From Prevotella sp. UBA3776 (GTDB lineage Bacteria > Bacteroidota > Bacteroidia > Bacteroidales > Bacteroidaceae), in assembly GCA_002369515.1 (NCBI GenBank), contig DFFM01000019.1:1-28837 (forward strand): 28,837 bases of DNA, written 5' to 3'. Shown piece by piece: positions 7,395 through 15,250 of this stretch. The notes under the pieces are model-generated. The model had not been told where the DNA came from and did no database searches. It saw only the letters and a list, made by a program, of their open reading frames with translations. Positions within the stretch are counted from its first letter, which is position 1, and each line of letters begins with the position of its first letter. Made by a program: the position numbers and the translations under genes.

Positions 7395-9401
7395 ATGAAA
7401 TATCTTTCCAGAATTTTCGGCGTACTCGGTATGGCCCTGCTGATGGTAGCCTGCGGCAGCGACAGTGACGATTCTGACGGCGGCGGCTCTTCGTCGTTGT
7501 CGGTCACCAATCCTACGGTTTCATCCATCACCGCCACTTCGGCCGTCGCTACGGCTTCGGCCACAGGCTCGGCCATCATCAGCCGTGGTTTCTGCTACGG
7601 CACGTCGGCCAATCCAACCATCAAAGACACCAAGTTGGAAGGAATGTCGGCCAACATGAACGTCACGCTGACAGGGCTCAAGCCCAGCACAGACTATCAC
7701 ATCAGAGCCTACGTGCAAACCAGCGCGGAGGTGAAGTATTCGCAGGACGTTACTTTCACCACGCTCGCTGAATCGACTGTCGATGACGATGAAGAACAGA
7801 AGGAAGGCCCCGAGGCCCTCAGGCGCGTCAGCGTTCACGACCCGAGCGTCGTATGGGATCCGTCAACCAGCACCTACTACATCTTTGGTTCGCACCGGGC
7901 CGCCGCCCGCTCCACCAACATGATGTCGTGGGTCAGCTTTACCGCCCCCTGGGCCACCGCCAACAGCACCAATGCGGCCAACAACGTGGCTTTCACCACC
8001 CCGCAGGTGACCAAGGTGAAGAAGGGTGGAGCCGACGTTGACTTCAACTTCGACGCTTACGCATGGTCGAAGCGCGGCAGCACCAACTACAATGTCGATG
8101 GCATGATGTGGGCTCCCGACGTCATCTACAACAAGAAACTGCAAAAGTGGTGCATGTACCTGAGCGTCAATGGCGACTTCTGGTATTCGAGCATCATCAT
8201 GCTGACCGCCGACAAGATTGCCGGCCCCTACCGCTATCAGGCTCCTGTGGTCATCAGCGGTTTCCGTTCGGGCGACTCTTATAAGGCCACCGACCTTGAG
8301 ATTGTCTTGGGTGCTCAGGCCTCGCTGCCCGCCCGCTACAACGTTGGCAACGGTTGGGGCAACCGCTATCCCAACTGCATCGACCCTTGCGTGTTCTACG
8401 ACGAGCAGGGCAAGCTCTGGATGTCCTATGGCTCGTGGAGCGGTGGCATCTGGATGCTCGAACTGGATGAGGAGACAGGCTTGCGCGACTACGACGTGGA
8501 GTACAAACTCACGGGCAGCGGCGACGGCATCACCGTCGATCCCTACTTCGGCAAGAAGATTGCCGGTGGCTACTATGTCTCGGGCGAAGCCTCCTACATC
8601 GAGTACATTGGCGGCTATTACTATCTGTTCATGACCTACGGCGGACTGGCAGCCGGCGGCAACCCCGCCGACTACAACAACGGCGGCTATCAGATGCGCG
8701 TGTTCCGCTCTCAGAATCCTGACGGCCCGTATGTTGACAGCAAGAACAAGAGCGCTGTGTTCAGCAGCTACCTGCTCAACTTCGGTCCCAATGAGAACGA
8801 CGGCAACCGCGGCGTGAACATCTTCGGAGCCTACTCCAATTGGGGCAACCTGCTCACAGGAGGCGCCAACGAGGCTTCGGGCGAACGCTCGCAGGGCCAC
8901 AACAGCATCATTGCCGCCGAGGACGGCCGCACCTATCTGGTTTATCACACCCGCTTCCAGAACTGGGGCGAGGGTCACCAGGTGCGTGTCCATCAGGTGT
9001 TCCAGAACGAGGACGGATGGTTGGTGGCTGCTCCGTTCGAATATACTGGCGAGACGGTGAAGAGCACCACCATTGCCAGAAAGCAGAAGGTGGCCAACGA
9101 CAAGATTCCCGGCAAATACAAACTGCTGGTACACGAATACAAGCTCGACCACACCCGCAAAGCCTACGCCAAGCCCGTGGACATCGTCCTGAAGGCCGAC
9201 GGCACCATTTCGGGAGCCGAGTACAACGGAACTTGGAAAACCACTCCCAACACCTCCTACATCACCATCAACATCGGTGACGAGTACAAGGGCGTGATGG
9301 TGGAGCAGACCTTGGAGCCCAAGAACGAGAAGGCACCCTGTTTCACAGCTCTGAGAAGCGAAACGGGAGTCACCATCTGGGGCTACAAGTACGGCGAATA
9401 A
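7395..9401 (+). CDS. GH43 lipoprotein, endo-arabinanase-like
   Basis: The 668-residue lipoprotein (lipobox LMVAC, Cys20) probably cuts alpha-1,5-arabinan at the cell surface. A fibronectin-III-like domain covers about 35-123 (FCYGTSANPTIKDT, TGLKPSTDYHIRAYV). The GH43 five-bladed propeller follows at about 145-550. The expected catalytic acids are visible: base Asp149 in VHDPS, pKa-modulating Asp330 in CIDPCVF and acid Glu398 in SGEASYIEY. WAPDVIY (239-245) and GHNS (His502, the usual ion-site histidine) also fit. Residues about 573-668 form a small beta domain resembling the GH43 C-terminal domain found on arabinanases of the AbnA/Abn2 type. ATG 7395 gives a proper lipoprotein signal; an in-frame TTG at 7341 would add 18 basic residues in front of it. 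Specificity is inferred, and a xylan-active GH43 is the main alternative. Confidence 0.9.
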   Translation: MKYLSRIFGVLGMALLMVACGSDSDDSDGGGSSSLSVTNPTVSSITATSAVATASATGSAIISRGFCYGTSANPTIKDTKLEGMSANMNVTLTGLKPSTDYHIRAYVQTSAEVKYSQDVTFTTLAESTVDDDEEQKEGPEALRRVSVHDPSVVWDPSTSTYYIFGSHRAAARSTNMMSWVSFTAPWATANSTNAANNVAFTTPQVTKVKKGGADVDFNFDAYAWSKRGSTNYNVDGMMWAPDVIYNKKLQKWCMYLSVNGDFWYSSIIMLTADKIAGPYRYQAPVVISGFRSGDSYKATDLEIVLGAQASLPARYNVGNGWGNRYPNCIDPCVFYDEQGKLWMSYGSWSGGIWMLELDEETGLRDYDVEYKLTGSGDGITVDPYFGKKIAGGYYVSGEASYIEYIGGYYYLFMTYGGLAAGGNPADYNNGGYQMRVFRSQNPDGPYVDSKNKSAVFSSYLLNFGPNENDGNRGVNIFGAYSNWGNLLTGGANEASGERSQGHNSIIAAEDGRTYLVYHTRFQNWGEGHQVRVHQVFQNEDGWLVAAPFEYTGETVKSTTIARKQKVANDKIPGKYKLLVHEYKLDHTRKAYAKPVDIVLKADGTISGAEYNGTWKTTPNTSYITINIGDEYKGVMVEQTLEPKNEKAPCFTALRSETGVTIWGYKYGE

Positions 9402-9437
9402 GCAGCCCGCCCCTGTCCCTCCCCCAAAACGAGGGAG

Positions 9438-9473
9438 CAACTCGCGGGAGGAGCCTGTCCGCCTCGTGAGTTG
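9438..9473. other. Intergenic hairpin
   Basis: CAACTCGCG (9438-9446) pairs with CGTGAGTTG (9465-9473) with one G-T pair. A smaller CTCCC/GGGAG stem lies just before it. There is no T-run, so this does not look like a standard terminator. Confidence 0.45.
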
Positions 9474-9500
9474 TCATGAGGGTTCAAACCACTAAAAAAT

Positions 9501-9558
9501 TATCTCACGGCGTTGCCGTAAAAATTTCTAGAGAATTTGAACGTAACGTCGTGAGATA
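9501..9558. repeat. 58-bp palindromic element, copy A
   Basis: The two halves pair without gaps around a TCTAGA centre (9527-9532). The outer 16 positions are fully paired if two G-T pairs are allowed, and the arms start TATCTCACG and end CGTGAGATA. A second 58-bp copy with the same centre and about 79% identity lies at 28719-28776. The element lies between two GH43-locus genes in non-coding sequence. Confidence 0.8.
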
Positions 9559-9609
9559 TTTTTCCATCGTCGCGAGATAATTTTCCATCGTCGCGAGACA
9601 GTTGTCTCA
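9547..9609 (+). repeat. Three 21-bp direct repeats abutting the palindrome
   Basis: Units starting CGTCGYGAGA lie at 9547-9567, 9568-9588 and 9589-9609. The first is the right arm of the 58-bp palindrome. The third contains its own inverted repeat, GAGACA-GT-TGTCTC (9595-9608). The array ends 43 bases before the ATG of the next gene. Confidence 0.75.
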
Positions 9610-9652
9610 TTAGTACATCTGCAAACAATAAAACAAATCAAAAAGAAACAGA

Positions 9653-10117
9653 ATGAAACACTTTTTACTGAGTTTGGTACTCTTAGTTTCGGCCTTGTCG
9701 GCCCGTGCTGCGGGCGAAGTGTGGTGTATGGTTACACAGAGCGACCAAGCCATAGCCATGAGCCAAGTACACTATCTGCTGTCGCTTGGCGATGACAGCG
9801 AGGTGTTCACCATCGTCTGCCGCGACGGTAGCACCGTTGAGAACGTCACCCGCGTGACGTTCAGCCAAACCATTCCCACCGCCATCTCCGCCCCTGTCAC
9901 CCACGAGACGGCCTTGCTCTCGCGCGTTGTCGGAGGCTCGCTCGTGCTCTTGGGCTGCGATGCAGGCGCCGCCATCAGCATCGTTGACCTCTCGGGCAAG
10001 ACGGCCCTGCAGACCGCAGCCCAGAGCCGACAGACTACTATCGATATTTCTGCTCTCGCCAGTGGCGTCTATGTGCTGCGTGTGGGCGAAACCAATCTGA
10101 AATTCCTAAAACAGTAA
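9653..10117 (+). CDS. Small secreted protein with T9SS-like C-terminal sorting domain
   Basis: The 154-residue product has a signal peptide (residues 1-20, ending SARAA). Residues about 22-72 form a short module (WCMVTQS, VFTIVCRDGS, VTRVTFSQ) that recurs twice in the protein at 15251. The C-terminal 75 residues resemble a type A type IX secretion sorting domain: ISIVDLSGKTAL, then DISALASGVYVLRVG and a basic LKFLKQ tail. It is very small for a T9SS cargo, with almost nothing between signal and tail. Its stop is only 6 bases before the start of the next GH43, so the two are probably co-translated. Function is unknown; a surface accessory or binding role is conceivable. Confidence 0.75.
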   Translation: MKHFLLSLVLLVSALSARAAGEVWCMVTQSDQAIAMSQVHYLLSLGDDSEVFTIVCRDGSTVENVTRVTFSQTIPTAISAPVTHETALLSRVVGGSLVLLGCDAGAAISIVDLSGKTALQTAAQSRQTTIDISALASGVYVLRVGETNLKFLKQ

Positions 10118-10123
10118 GGCCCT

Positions 10124-11887
10124 ATGAAACAACGAATACTCACTTCCGTTTTTGTGTTGCTGGCAACGGTGTTGCTGGCAACGGGCCTGCATGCCCAATT
10201 TGTGGTGCGCCGCAACGGCACGTCAGAGACGCAGACTGCCGGGCAGATTTACTTCTCGCAAAAGGGCTCGAAGGACAATTGGAGCCTCACCACCACCGAG
10301 AATGCCGCCTATCAGTCGGCGTGGGACATCAGCAACATAGCTTACATCACCACGCAGCGGGCGCTTGAGAACACCGACGACCTGGAAGCGGCCTTGGCTA
10401 ACTACGAGGCACCCGCCTACGCCGATGACTATCGCAACAAGAGCCAGTGGAACCTGCGCTCGCAGTGGAACCTGGCCAATGTTCACGACCCCTCGGTCAT
10501 GCTGGCCGACGACGGCTATTATTATATGTATTGCACCGATGCCGGATTCGGCGACCCGCAGGCAGGCCACGGACACTTCCACTGCCGCCGCTCGCAGAAC
10601 CTCGTCGATTGGGAGTATCTGGGAGCCACCATGCCCTCTGCTCCGTCGTGGGTAAAGCCCAAACTCAACGAGATTCGCGCCGCCATGGGGCTGTCCGCCA
10701 GCACGGCCAACGCCAATGAATACGGCTACTGGGCACCCTGCGCCCGCCGAGTGAGCGACGGCCTGTACCGCATGTACTACAGCATCGTGGTGCCCGGCAC
10801 CATCAATGGCGGCAACACGTGGAGCGAGCGCGCCTTCATCGGAATGATGGAAACCAGCGACCCCGCCGACGTGAGCAGCTGGCAGGACAAGGGCTTCGTC
10901 ATCACCAACTACTCCGACCGCGAGCTCAACTTCAACGTGAAGCCCAACGACTGGAACAACTGCTACTACAAGTTCAACGCCATCGATCCCACCTTCATCA
11001 TCACCCCCGAGGGCGAGCACTGGCTCATCTATGGCTCGTGGCACAGCGGTTTTGCTGCCGTGCAGCTGAATCCCGAAACGGGCAAGCCGCTCAACGAGCT
11101 GGGCAATCCCTGGGGAGCCGACCAGGCGGCCAACTACGGCAAACTCATCTACACCCGCAAGGCCGGCAACCGCTGGCAGGCCAGCGAGGGTCCCGAGGTT
11201 GTCTATCGCAATGGCTACTACTATCTGTTCATGGCCTACGATGCGCTCGATGTGCCCTACAATACGCGCGTGGTGCGCTCCGAGCACATTGACGGCCCCT
11301 ACGTCGATATGTACGGAACGCAGGCTGCAAACGGTGGCGAATCGTTCCCCATCCTCACCCATCCCTACAAGTTCGGCAATGACCACGGCTGGGTGGGCAT
11401 TTCGCACTGCGCCGTGTTCGACGACGGCCAGGACAACTGGTTCTACGTGTCGCAGCAGCGCTATCCCACCGATTTCGACAGTTGGGTGCCCAACGCCATC
11501 ATGATGGGCGGTGTGCGCAGCATCCGCTGGACGGACGACGGCTGGCCCGTGGTGATGCCCGAACGCTATGGTGCCGTGCCGCAGGCTCCCATCACCGAAG
11601 CCGACATCGTGGGCACGTGGCAGCACATCGACTTGGGCTACAGCTACGGCAAACAGAAGGGCTCGTCGGAAATGACGTTCGATGCCAACCACAAAATCAC
11701 CGCCGGCATCTGGAAGGGCGGCACCTGGAGCTTCGACCCCGAAACCAATGTGCTGACGGCCAACGGCGTGAAGTGCTACCTGCAGCGCGAGTGCGACTGG
11801 GAGTCGTCGCCCCGCAAGGCCACTATCGTCTATTCGGCCCACGGCAACAAGAAGTCCTACTGGGGCAAGAAGTTAATTGACAATTGA
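10124..11887 (+). CDS. GH43 family secreted glycosidase, arabinanase-like
   Basis: The 587-residue protein has a signal peptide ending LHAQ (residue 25) with no lipobox, so it is periplasmic or secreted. Residues 26-48 (FVVRRNGTS, QIYFSQKG) resemble the end of the short module in the gene before it. The GH43 propeller covers about 118-480. Candidate catalytic residues are Asp122 (VHDPS), Asp288 (AIDPTF) and Glu355 (SEGPEVVY), with His428 in GISHCAVF as the probable ion-site histidine. YWAPCARR (202-209) replaces the commoner WAPD. A C-terminal beta domain (about 490-587, VGTWQHIDLG to GTWSFDPET) matches the GH43 C-terminal domain seen on arabinanases. The last four codons (LIDN) and the stop are encoded by a 14-bp tandem repeat. 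Activity on arabinan or its side chains is inferred. Confidence 0.88.
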   Translation: MKQRILTSVFVLLATVLLATGLHAQFVVRRNGTSETQTAGQIYFSQKGSKDNWSLTTTENAAYQSAWDISNIAYITTQRALENTDDLEAALANYEAPAYADDYRNKSQWNLRSQWNLANVHDPSVMLADDGYYYMYCTDAGFGDPQAGHGHFHCRRSQNLVDWEYLGATMPSAPSWVKPKLNEIRAAMGLSASTANANEYGYWAPCARRVSDGLYRMYYSIVVPGTINGGNTWSERAFIGMMETSDPADVSSWQDKGFVITNYSDRELNFNVKPNDWNNCYYKFNAIDPTFIITPEGEHWLIYGSWHSGFAAVQLNPETGKPLNELGNPWGADQAANYGKLIYTRKAGNRWQASEGPEVVYRNGYYYLFMAYDALDVPYNTRVVRSEHIDGPYVDMYGTQAANGGESFPILTHPYKFGNDHGWVGISHCAVFDDGQDNWFYVSQQRYPTDFDSWVPNAIMMGGVRSIRWTDDGWPVVMPERYGAVPQAPITEADIVGTWQHIDLGYSYGKQKGSSEMTFDANHKITAGIWKGGTWSFDPETNVLTANGVKCYLQRECDWESSPRKATIVYSAHGNKKSYWGKKLIDN

Positions 11888-11914
11888 TAATTGACAATTG
11901 ATAATTCACAATTT
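11877..11914. repeat. 14-bp tandem repeat running out of the GH43 gene
   Basis: TTGACAATTGATAA occurs exactly at 11877-11890 and 11891-11904, followed by a degenerate third unit (TTCACAATTT). The TGA stop of the upstream GH43 (11885-11887) is inside unit 1. Confidence 0.8.
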
Positions 11915-11956
11915 ACTAGGTTGATAATTTTAGTTTTTTTCTTGATGTGATTACGG

Positions 11957-11975
11957 GGAGCACTGGTTCTGCTCC
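11957..11975. other. Hairpin in the leader of the modular protein gene
   Basis: GGAGCA (11957-11962) pairs with TGCTCC (11970-11975) across a 7-base loop. There is no T-run after it on either strand. It lies about 95 bases before ATG 12070; its role is unknown. Confidence 0.35.
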
Positions 11976-12069
11976 GGTGGGCTTGCTGCTTCCCGTTTTC
12001 TCCAACAAAAACAGATTTCAAACAATTTACAACAGAAAAATAAAACATTCTAAAAACCAAAAAACAATT

Positions 12070-13821
12070 ATGAAACAAATCTTACGTTTGACTATGGTTG
12101 CTGTAGCTCTCTTGTGCAGCACCTTCGCAAAGGCAGACACCACTGTGGTAGGTGCCGAGGACAATTCTACCGCTTTCTGGTCGGTTTTCTCTGACTATTA
12201 CACCATTAAGCCTAATGAGACACTCACCCTCGAGTTCAAAAACTTCTCTGCCAAAGTGGCCAATTGGCAAAACTGGGTGGTCGCAGTTACCACCGATGCC
12301 GAGCGCGGGGCAGAAAACTATTCGGAATATGTAGTCCTGCGTGCTGACAACTGGGCTTGGCAATATGGCCTTAACACGGGTCCCGACAGCTCTCACGACT
12401 GGTTTACTTCAATTTCTAGCAATTATGTCTGGGAAACATTCCTTGACGACATGGACGGTTCGGATGTTGTGATGACCATCACCCGTGCATACGAGAAGGT
12501 GACCATTCATGCCGACATCACCACTGCTGGAGGTAAGTCTTATTTTGAGGATTTCGTCATCAACTGTGGCGACGGAGAACAAAACATTCGTGCTTTCCTC
12601 TTAACCGATGGAGGCCACTTGGTTATCGACAACAGCAAGACCACCATCAAGAACACCGATCTTCCCGTTGAAGGCCAGGTAGGAAAGACCGACAACACCA
12701 CAGGTTTCTTTGGCGAATTTTCTGATTACTTCACCATTAACCCCAATCAGACACTGACAATCGAATTTGACAACTATGCAGGTGCCGAAGATGGTGGATA
12801 TACTTGGTACAATTGGCTTGTTGCACTGACTACTGATGCTGACCGGGGTGGCGAAGGCTATAGTGAGTATGCGGTGGTACGACCTGACAACTGGGGATGG
12901 AATGCTACTGCTGATACGAACGACAAATCATGGTATAAATCGTTAGACAACTACTACGATTGGGATCATTTCAACTCCAACATCGATGGTGCCCATGTCA
13001 TAATGACCATAGAACGTAAGGGCGCTGAGGTAACAATGCAAGCCTATTATACTAAAGATGATATAACTTATTGGGAGCGTTTCGTCCTCGATTGTGGCGA
13101 CGGTAGCCAGGTAATGCGCGCTTTCCTTTCTGTTGACCACAGTCATCTTATTGTACGCAGCAGTGCTGTTGCTGACAATGTGGAAAATTCCGTTGGATTT
13201 GTTGACAACAACAGTCTTTGGTGGAATGCTTTCTCCGATGATTATTATGTAGCTCAGAATAAGACGTTGAAGTTGCAGCTCACTACCTATACTGGAGCAG
13301 CTAATTGGAACAACTGGGTGGCCGTTGTTACCAACGATGCAGAACGTGGCGAAGCTACTTACAGCGAAATTTTTGCACTGCGTTCGGATGCATATGGATG
13401 GGGCAACGACTCTTACAATGCAGAGAATATTACCAATGATTATGCAGAAACAAACGCTGACATTTGGGATGGAACAACAATGCCCTCCGAATTCAATGGT
13501 GCTACGACTGAAATCACCCTTGAGCGTAACGATAACATCATCAATTTCAAGGCTGTTACAACCTCAACAAGCGGAAAGGTCTATACAGAACAATACACAC
13601 AAGAATACGCCGACGCTTCTGACGTGCGCTTGTTCTTGGTGGCCGACCATAGCCACTTTGTTGTTGAAGGTGCTGAAATAATTGATACTCCTACAGCCAT
13701 TAGCAGAGTTTCTGCTGAGCGTTCGGCTGCCGCTCCCGTCTTTAACCTGGCTGGTCAGCGCATCAATAAGGCTGTGAAGGGCGTTTACGTTCAGGACGGA
13801 AAGAAGTTCGTCGTGAAGTAA
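12070..13821 (+). CDS. Secreted protein with three tandem ~160-residue putative glycan-binding modules and sorting-type tail
   Basis: The 583-residue product has a signal peptide (about 1-22) with no lipobox and three modules: about 26-187, 203-363 and 374-533. Each repeats the pattern seen in the lipoprotein at 5305: DNSTAFW-FSDYY at the start, then NWxNWVxxVT, a SEYxxxRxDNWGW-like stretch and a closing AFLxxDHSHLxV strand. Here an ERG motif (DAERG or DADRG) follows the VT strand, as in module 1 of 5305. The tail (about 545-583, VFNLAGQRI, KGVYVQDGKKFVVK) resembles the short C-terminal signal common on Prevotella secreted proteins. I read it as a released or surface-anchored binder of the same glycan; no enzyme motif is evident. 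ATG 12070 is chosen because it begins a clean signal peptide; an upstream in-frame ATG at 11947 would encode no recognisable signal. The gene is visibly richer in A+T than the flanking GH43 genes. Confidence 0.82.
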   Translation: MKQILRLTMVAVALLCSTFAKADTTVVGAEDNSTAFWSVFSDYYTIKPNETLTLEFKNFSAKVANWQNWVVAVTTDAERGAENYSEYVVLRADNWAWQYGLNTGPDSSHDWFTSISSNYVWETFLDDMDGSDVVMTITRAYEKVTIHADITTAGGKSYFEDFVINCGDGEQNIRAFLLTDGGHLVIDNSKTTIKNTDLPVEGQVGKTDNTTGFFGEFSDYFTINPNQTLTIEFDNYAGAEDGGYTWYNWLVALTTDADRGGEGYSEYAVVRPDNWGWNATADTNDKSWYKSLDNYYDWDHFNSNIDGAHVIMTIERKGAEVTMQAYYTKDDITYWERFVLDCGDGSQVMRAFLSVDHSHLIVRSSAVADNVENSVGFVDNNSLWWNAFSDDYYVAQNKTLKLQLTTYTGAANWNNWVAVVTNDAERGEATYSEIFALRSDAYGWGNDSYNAENITNDYAETNADIWDGTTMPSEFNGATTEITLERNDNIINFKAVTTSTSGKVYTEQYTQEYADASDVRLFLVADHSHFVVEGAEIIDTPTAISRVSAERSAAAPVFNLAGQRINKAVKGVYVQDGKKFVVK

Positions 13822-13850
13822 GACAAGTCATAAGTTAACTGAAGTTGAAA

Positions 13851-13905
13851 GGAGTTAGCGGGAGTTAGCGAAAGCTAGCAGAAGTGTCCGCTAACTCCTA
13901 ACTCC
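13851..13905. repeat. Inverted repeat built from GGAGTTAG units
   Basis: GGAGTTAGCG occurs twice in tandem (13851-13870) and pairs imperfectly with the CTAACTCC units at 13889-13905. The right arm continues into the degenerate 7-bp AACTCCT tract. It could act as a hairpin between the modular protein and the third GH43, but it lacks a T-run. Confidence 0.6.
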
Positions 13906-13942
13906 CAACTCCTAATTCCCAACTCTAAACTCTAAACTCCTA
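13891..13942. repeat. Degenerate 7-bp tandem tract (AACTCCT type)
   Basis: Repeats of CTAACTC, CCAACTC and AAACTCT type fill the space up to 14 bases before the next ATG. The same tract type occurs at 17932-17985 between the two CHR genes. Confidence 0.75.
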
Positions 13943-13955
13943 ACCACCCCGTTTT

Positions 13956-14996
13956 ATGAACAGACTTCTTTTGACGTTGCTTTGGGTCACAATGTGTACA
14001 GCCGTCGTGGCGCAACCACCTCACCGCACTCACCGCAGGAATTTGGAAACCACCACTCCCATGGTTCACGACCCCGTGATGGCCTACGAGGACAGCCTCT
14101 ACCATCTCTTTTCCACGGGCTGGGGCATCCAGCATGCCACATCGCGCGACTGCCGCACATGGCGCGTGGCCGATGTGCCCGCCATGACGGTCGTTCCCCA
14201 GTGGACGCGCGACTCGGTGCCCGGTTTCGAAGCCCATGTCTGGGCACCCGACATCATCAAGTGGCACGGGCGCTGGTGGATGGCCTACTCGTGCTCCACC
14301 TTCGGACGCAATGGCTCGGCCATCGGTTTGCTCAGCAACCGCTCGCTCAGCAGCATGTCGCCCTGGAAGGACGAAGGCTGCATCGTCACTTCGCGCGAGC
14401 AGCGCGACAACTGGAACGCCATCGACCCCAACTTCGTCATCGACGCCAACGACCAGCCGTGGATGACCTTCGGCTCGTTCTGGGACGGCATACAGCTCGT
14501 CAAACTCGACACCACCATGCACATGGCCGCCGGTTGTCGTCCTGTCACCATTGCCCGCCGCCATGCGCCGGGCGACCTGACGGCCGAACCCAACCCCACG
14601 TCGAAATTCGCCGGCACCAACGCCATCGAGGCGCCGTTCATCTTCCCCCACGGCGGATGGTTCTATCTGTTTGTGGCGTGGGACTACTGCTGCCGGGGCA
14701 TCAAGAGCAACTATCGTGTGGCCGTTGGGCGCAGCCGCTCGGTTGAGGGGCCTTATCTCGACCGCAACGGCAAGCCAATGCTCGAAGGTGGCGGCACCTT
14801 GCTCATCGAGGGAGACAAGAAAGAGTTTGAGGCTTTGGGCCATTGCGCCGCCTACCATTTCGAAGGCCCTGGCATGGCTCCCGGCGGAGAAGACATCTTC
14901 ATCTGCCATGGCTATAACATTCCTCTTGAGGGAGCGTCCATCTTGGTGAAACGCACCATAAGCTGGACTCCCGACGGTTGGCCCGAACTGAAATGA
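13956..14996 (+). CDS. GH43 endo-1,5-alpha-L-arabinanase
   Basis: The 346-residue secreted enzyme (signal peptide 1-20, ending VVAQ) is a single-domain GH43 propeller and the clearest arabinanase in the locus. Candidate catalytic residues are Asp39 (MVHDPV), Asp157 (AIDPNFV) and Glu225 (AIEAPFIF). HVWAPDI (94-100), FGSFWDGIQL (172-181), WDYCCRGIKSNYRVAVGRS (242-260) and His296 in GHCAAYHF are signatures shared with characterised endo-arabinanases; the CCRG motif is especially typical. It has no lipobox, so it may act in the periplasm on imported oligosaccharides or be released. It has no accessory domain, unlike the other two GH43 enzymes in the locus. The gene starts 14 bases after a degenerate AACTCCT tract. 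Confidence 0.92.
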   Translation: MNRLLLTLLWVTMCTAVVAQPPHRTHRRNLETTTPMVHDPVMAYEDSLYHLFSTGWGIQHATSRDCRTWRVADVPAMTVVPQWTRDSVPGFEAHVWAPDIIKWHGRWWMAYSCSTFGRNGSAIGLLSNRSLSSMSPWKDEGCIVTSREQRDNWNAIDPNFVIDANDQPWMTFGSFWDGIQLVKLDTTMHMAAGCRPVTIARRHAPGDLTAEPNPTSKFAGTNAIEAPFIFPHGGWFYLFVAWDYCCRGIKSNYRVAVGRSRSVEGPYLDRNGKPMLEGGGTLLIEGDKKEFEALGHCAAYHFEGPGMAPGGEDIFICHGYNIPLEGASILVKRTISWTPDGWPELK

Positions 14997-15006
14997 CCCA
15001 TTTTTT

Positions 15007-15044
15007 GAATTGAGGAGGGAAGAGGTTTCTTCTCTCCTCAATTC
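15007..15044. other. Intergenic hairpin after the third GH43 gene
   Basis: GAATTGAGGAG (15007-15017) pairs perfectly with CTCCTCAATTC (15034-15044). The T-run lies on the 5' side (15001-15006), so it is not a classical intrinsic terminator on either strand, although it may still stabilise the 3' end of the upstream transcript. Confidence 0.5.
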
Positions 15045-15081
15045 GTTAACTCGACTCATAAAGAAAAAAACTGCCGAAAAA

Positions 15082-15113
15082 CTTGCTTTTTTGCAAAAGA
15101 AGTGCTATTTTTG
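15082..15113 (+). promoter_or_regulatory. Bacteroides-type promoter before the 15251 gene
   Basis: CTTG (15082-15085), a 20-base spacer and TATTTTTG (15106-15113) match the -33 TTTG / -7 TAnnTTTG pattern well. A start near 15120 would leave a leader of about 130 bases containing a small hairpin (GCAACC/GGTTGC near 15178-15195). This suggests the last two genes of the locus can be transcribed separately. Confidence 0.6.
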
Positions 15114-15250
15114 CATCGCATTATTGCTATTGGACAGAAGAAAAGACGTTTTTTTTGTGCATTATTGCCATCGTGCAGCAACCCCGGGCGGTTGCAACCC
15201 GTGAACATTCAACATTATTACTAACAATTTAAAAAACCAAGCATGTAAAC

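Noticed and set aside
7863..11842. Long - strand frames opposite the first two GH43 genes (7863-9440, 10223-11842)
   Set aside because: They are antisense to intact catalytic domains; composition is that of reverse-complemented coding sequence.
11947..12069. Longer start for the modular protein gene
   Set aside because: The extra 41 residues would bury the signal peptide and translate a hairpin-containing leader; ATG 12070 gives a clean signal.
15001..15044. Hairpin with T-run as an intrinsic terminator
   Set aside because: The T-run is on the 5' side on the + strand, and on the - strand the flank is an A-run, so neither direction fits.
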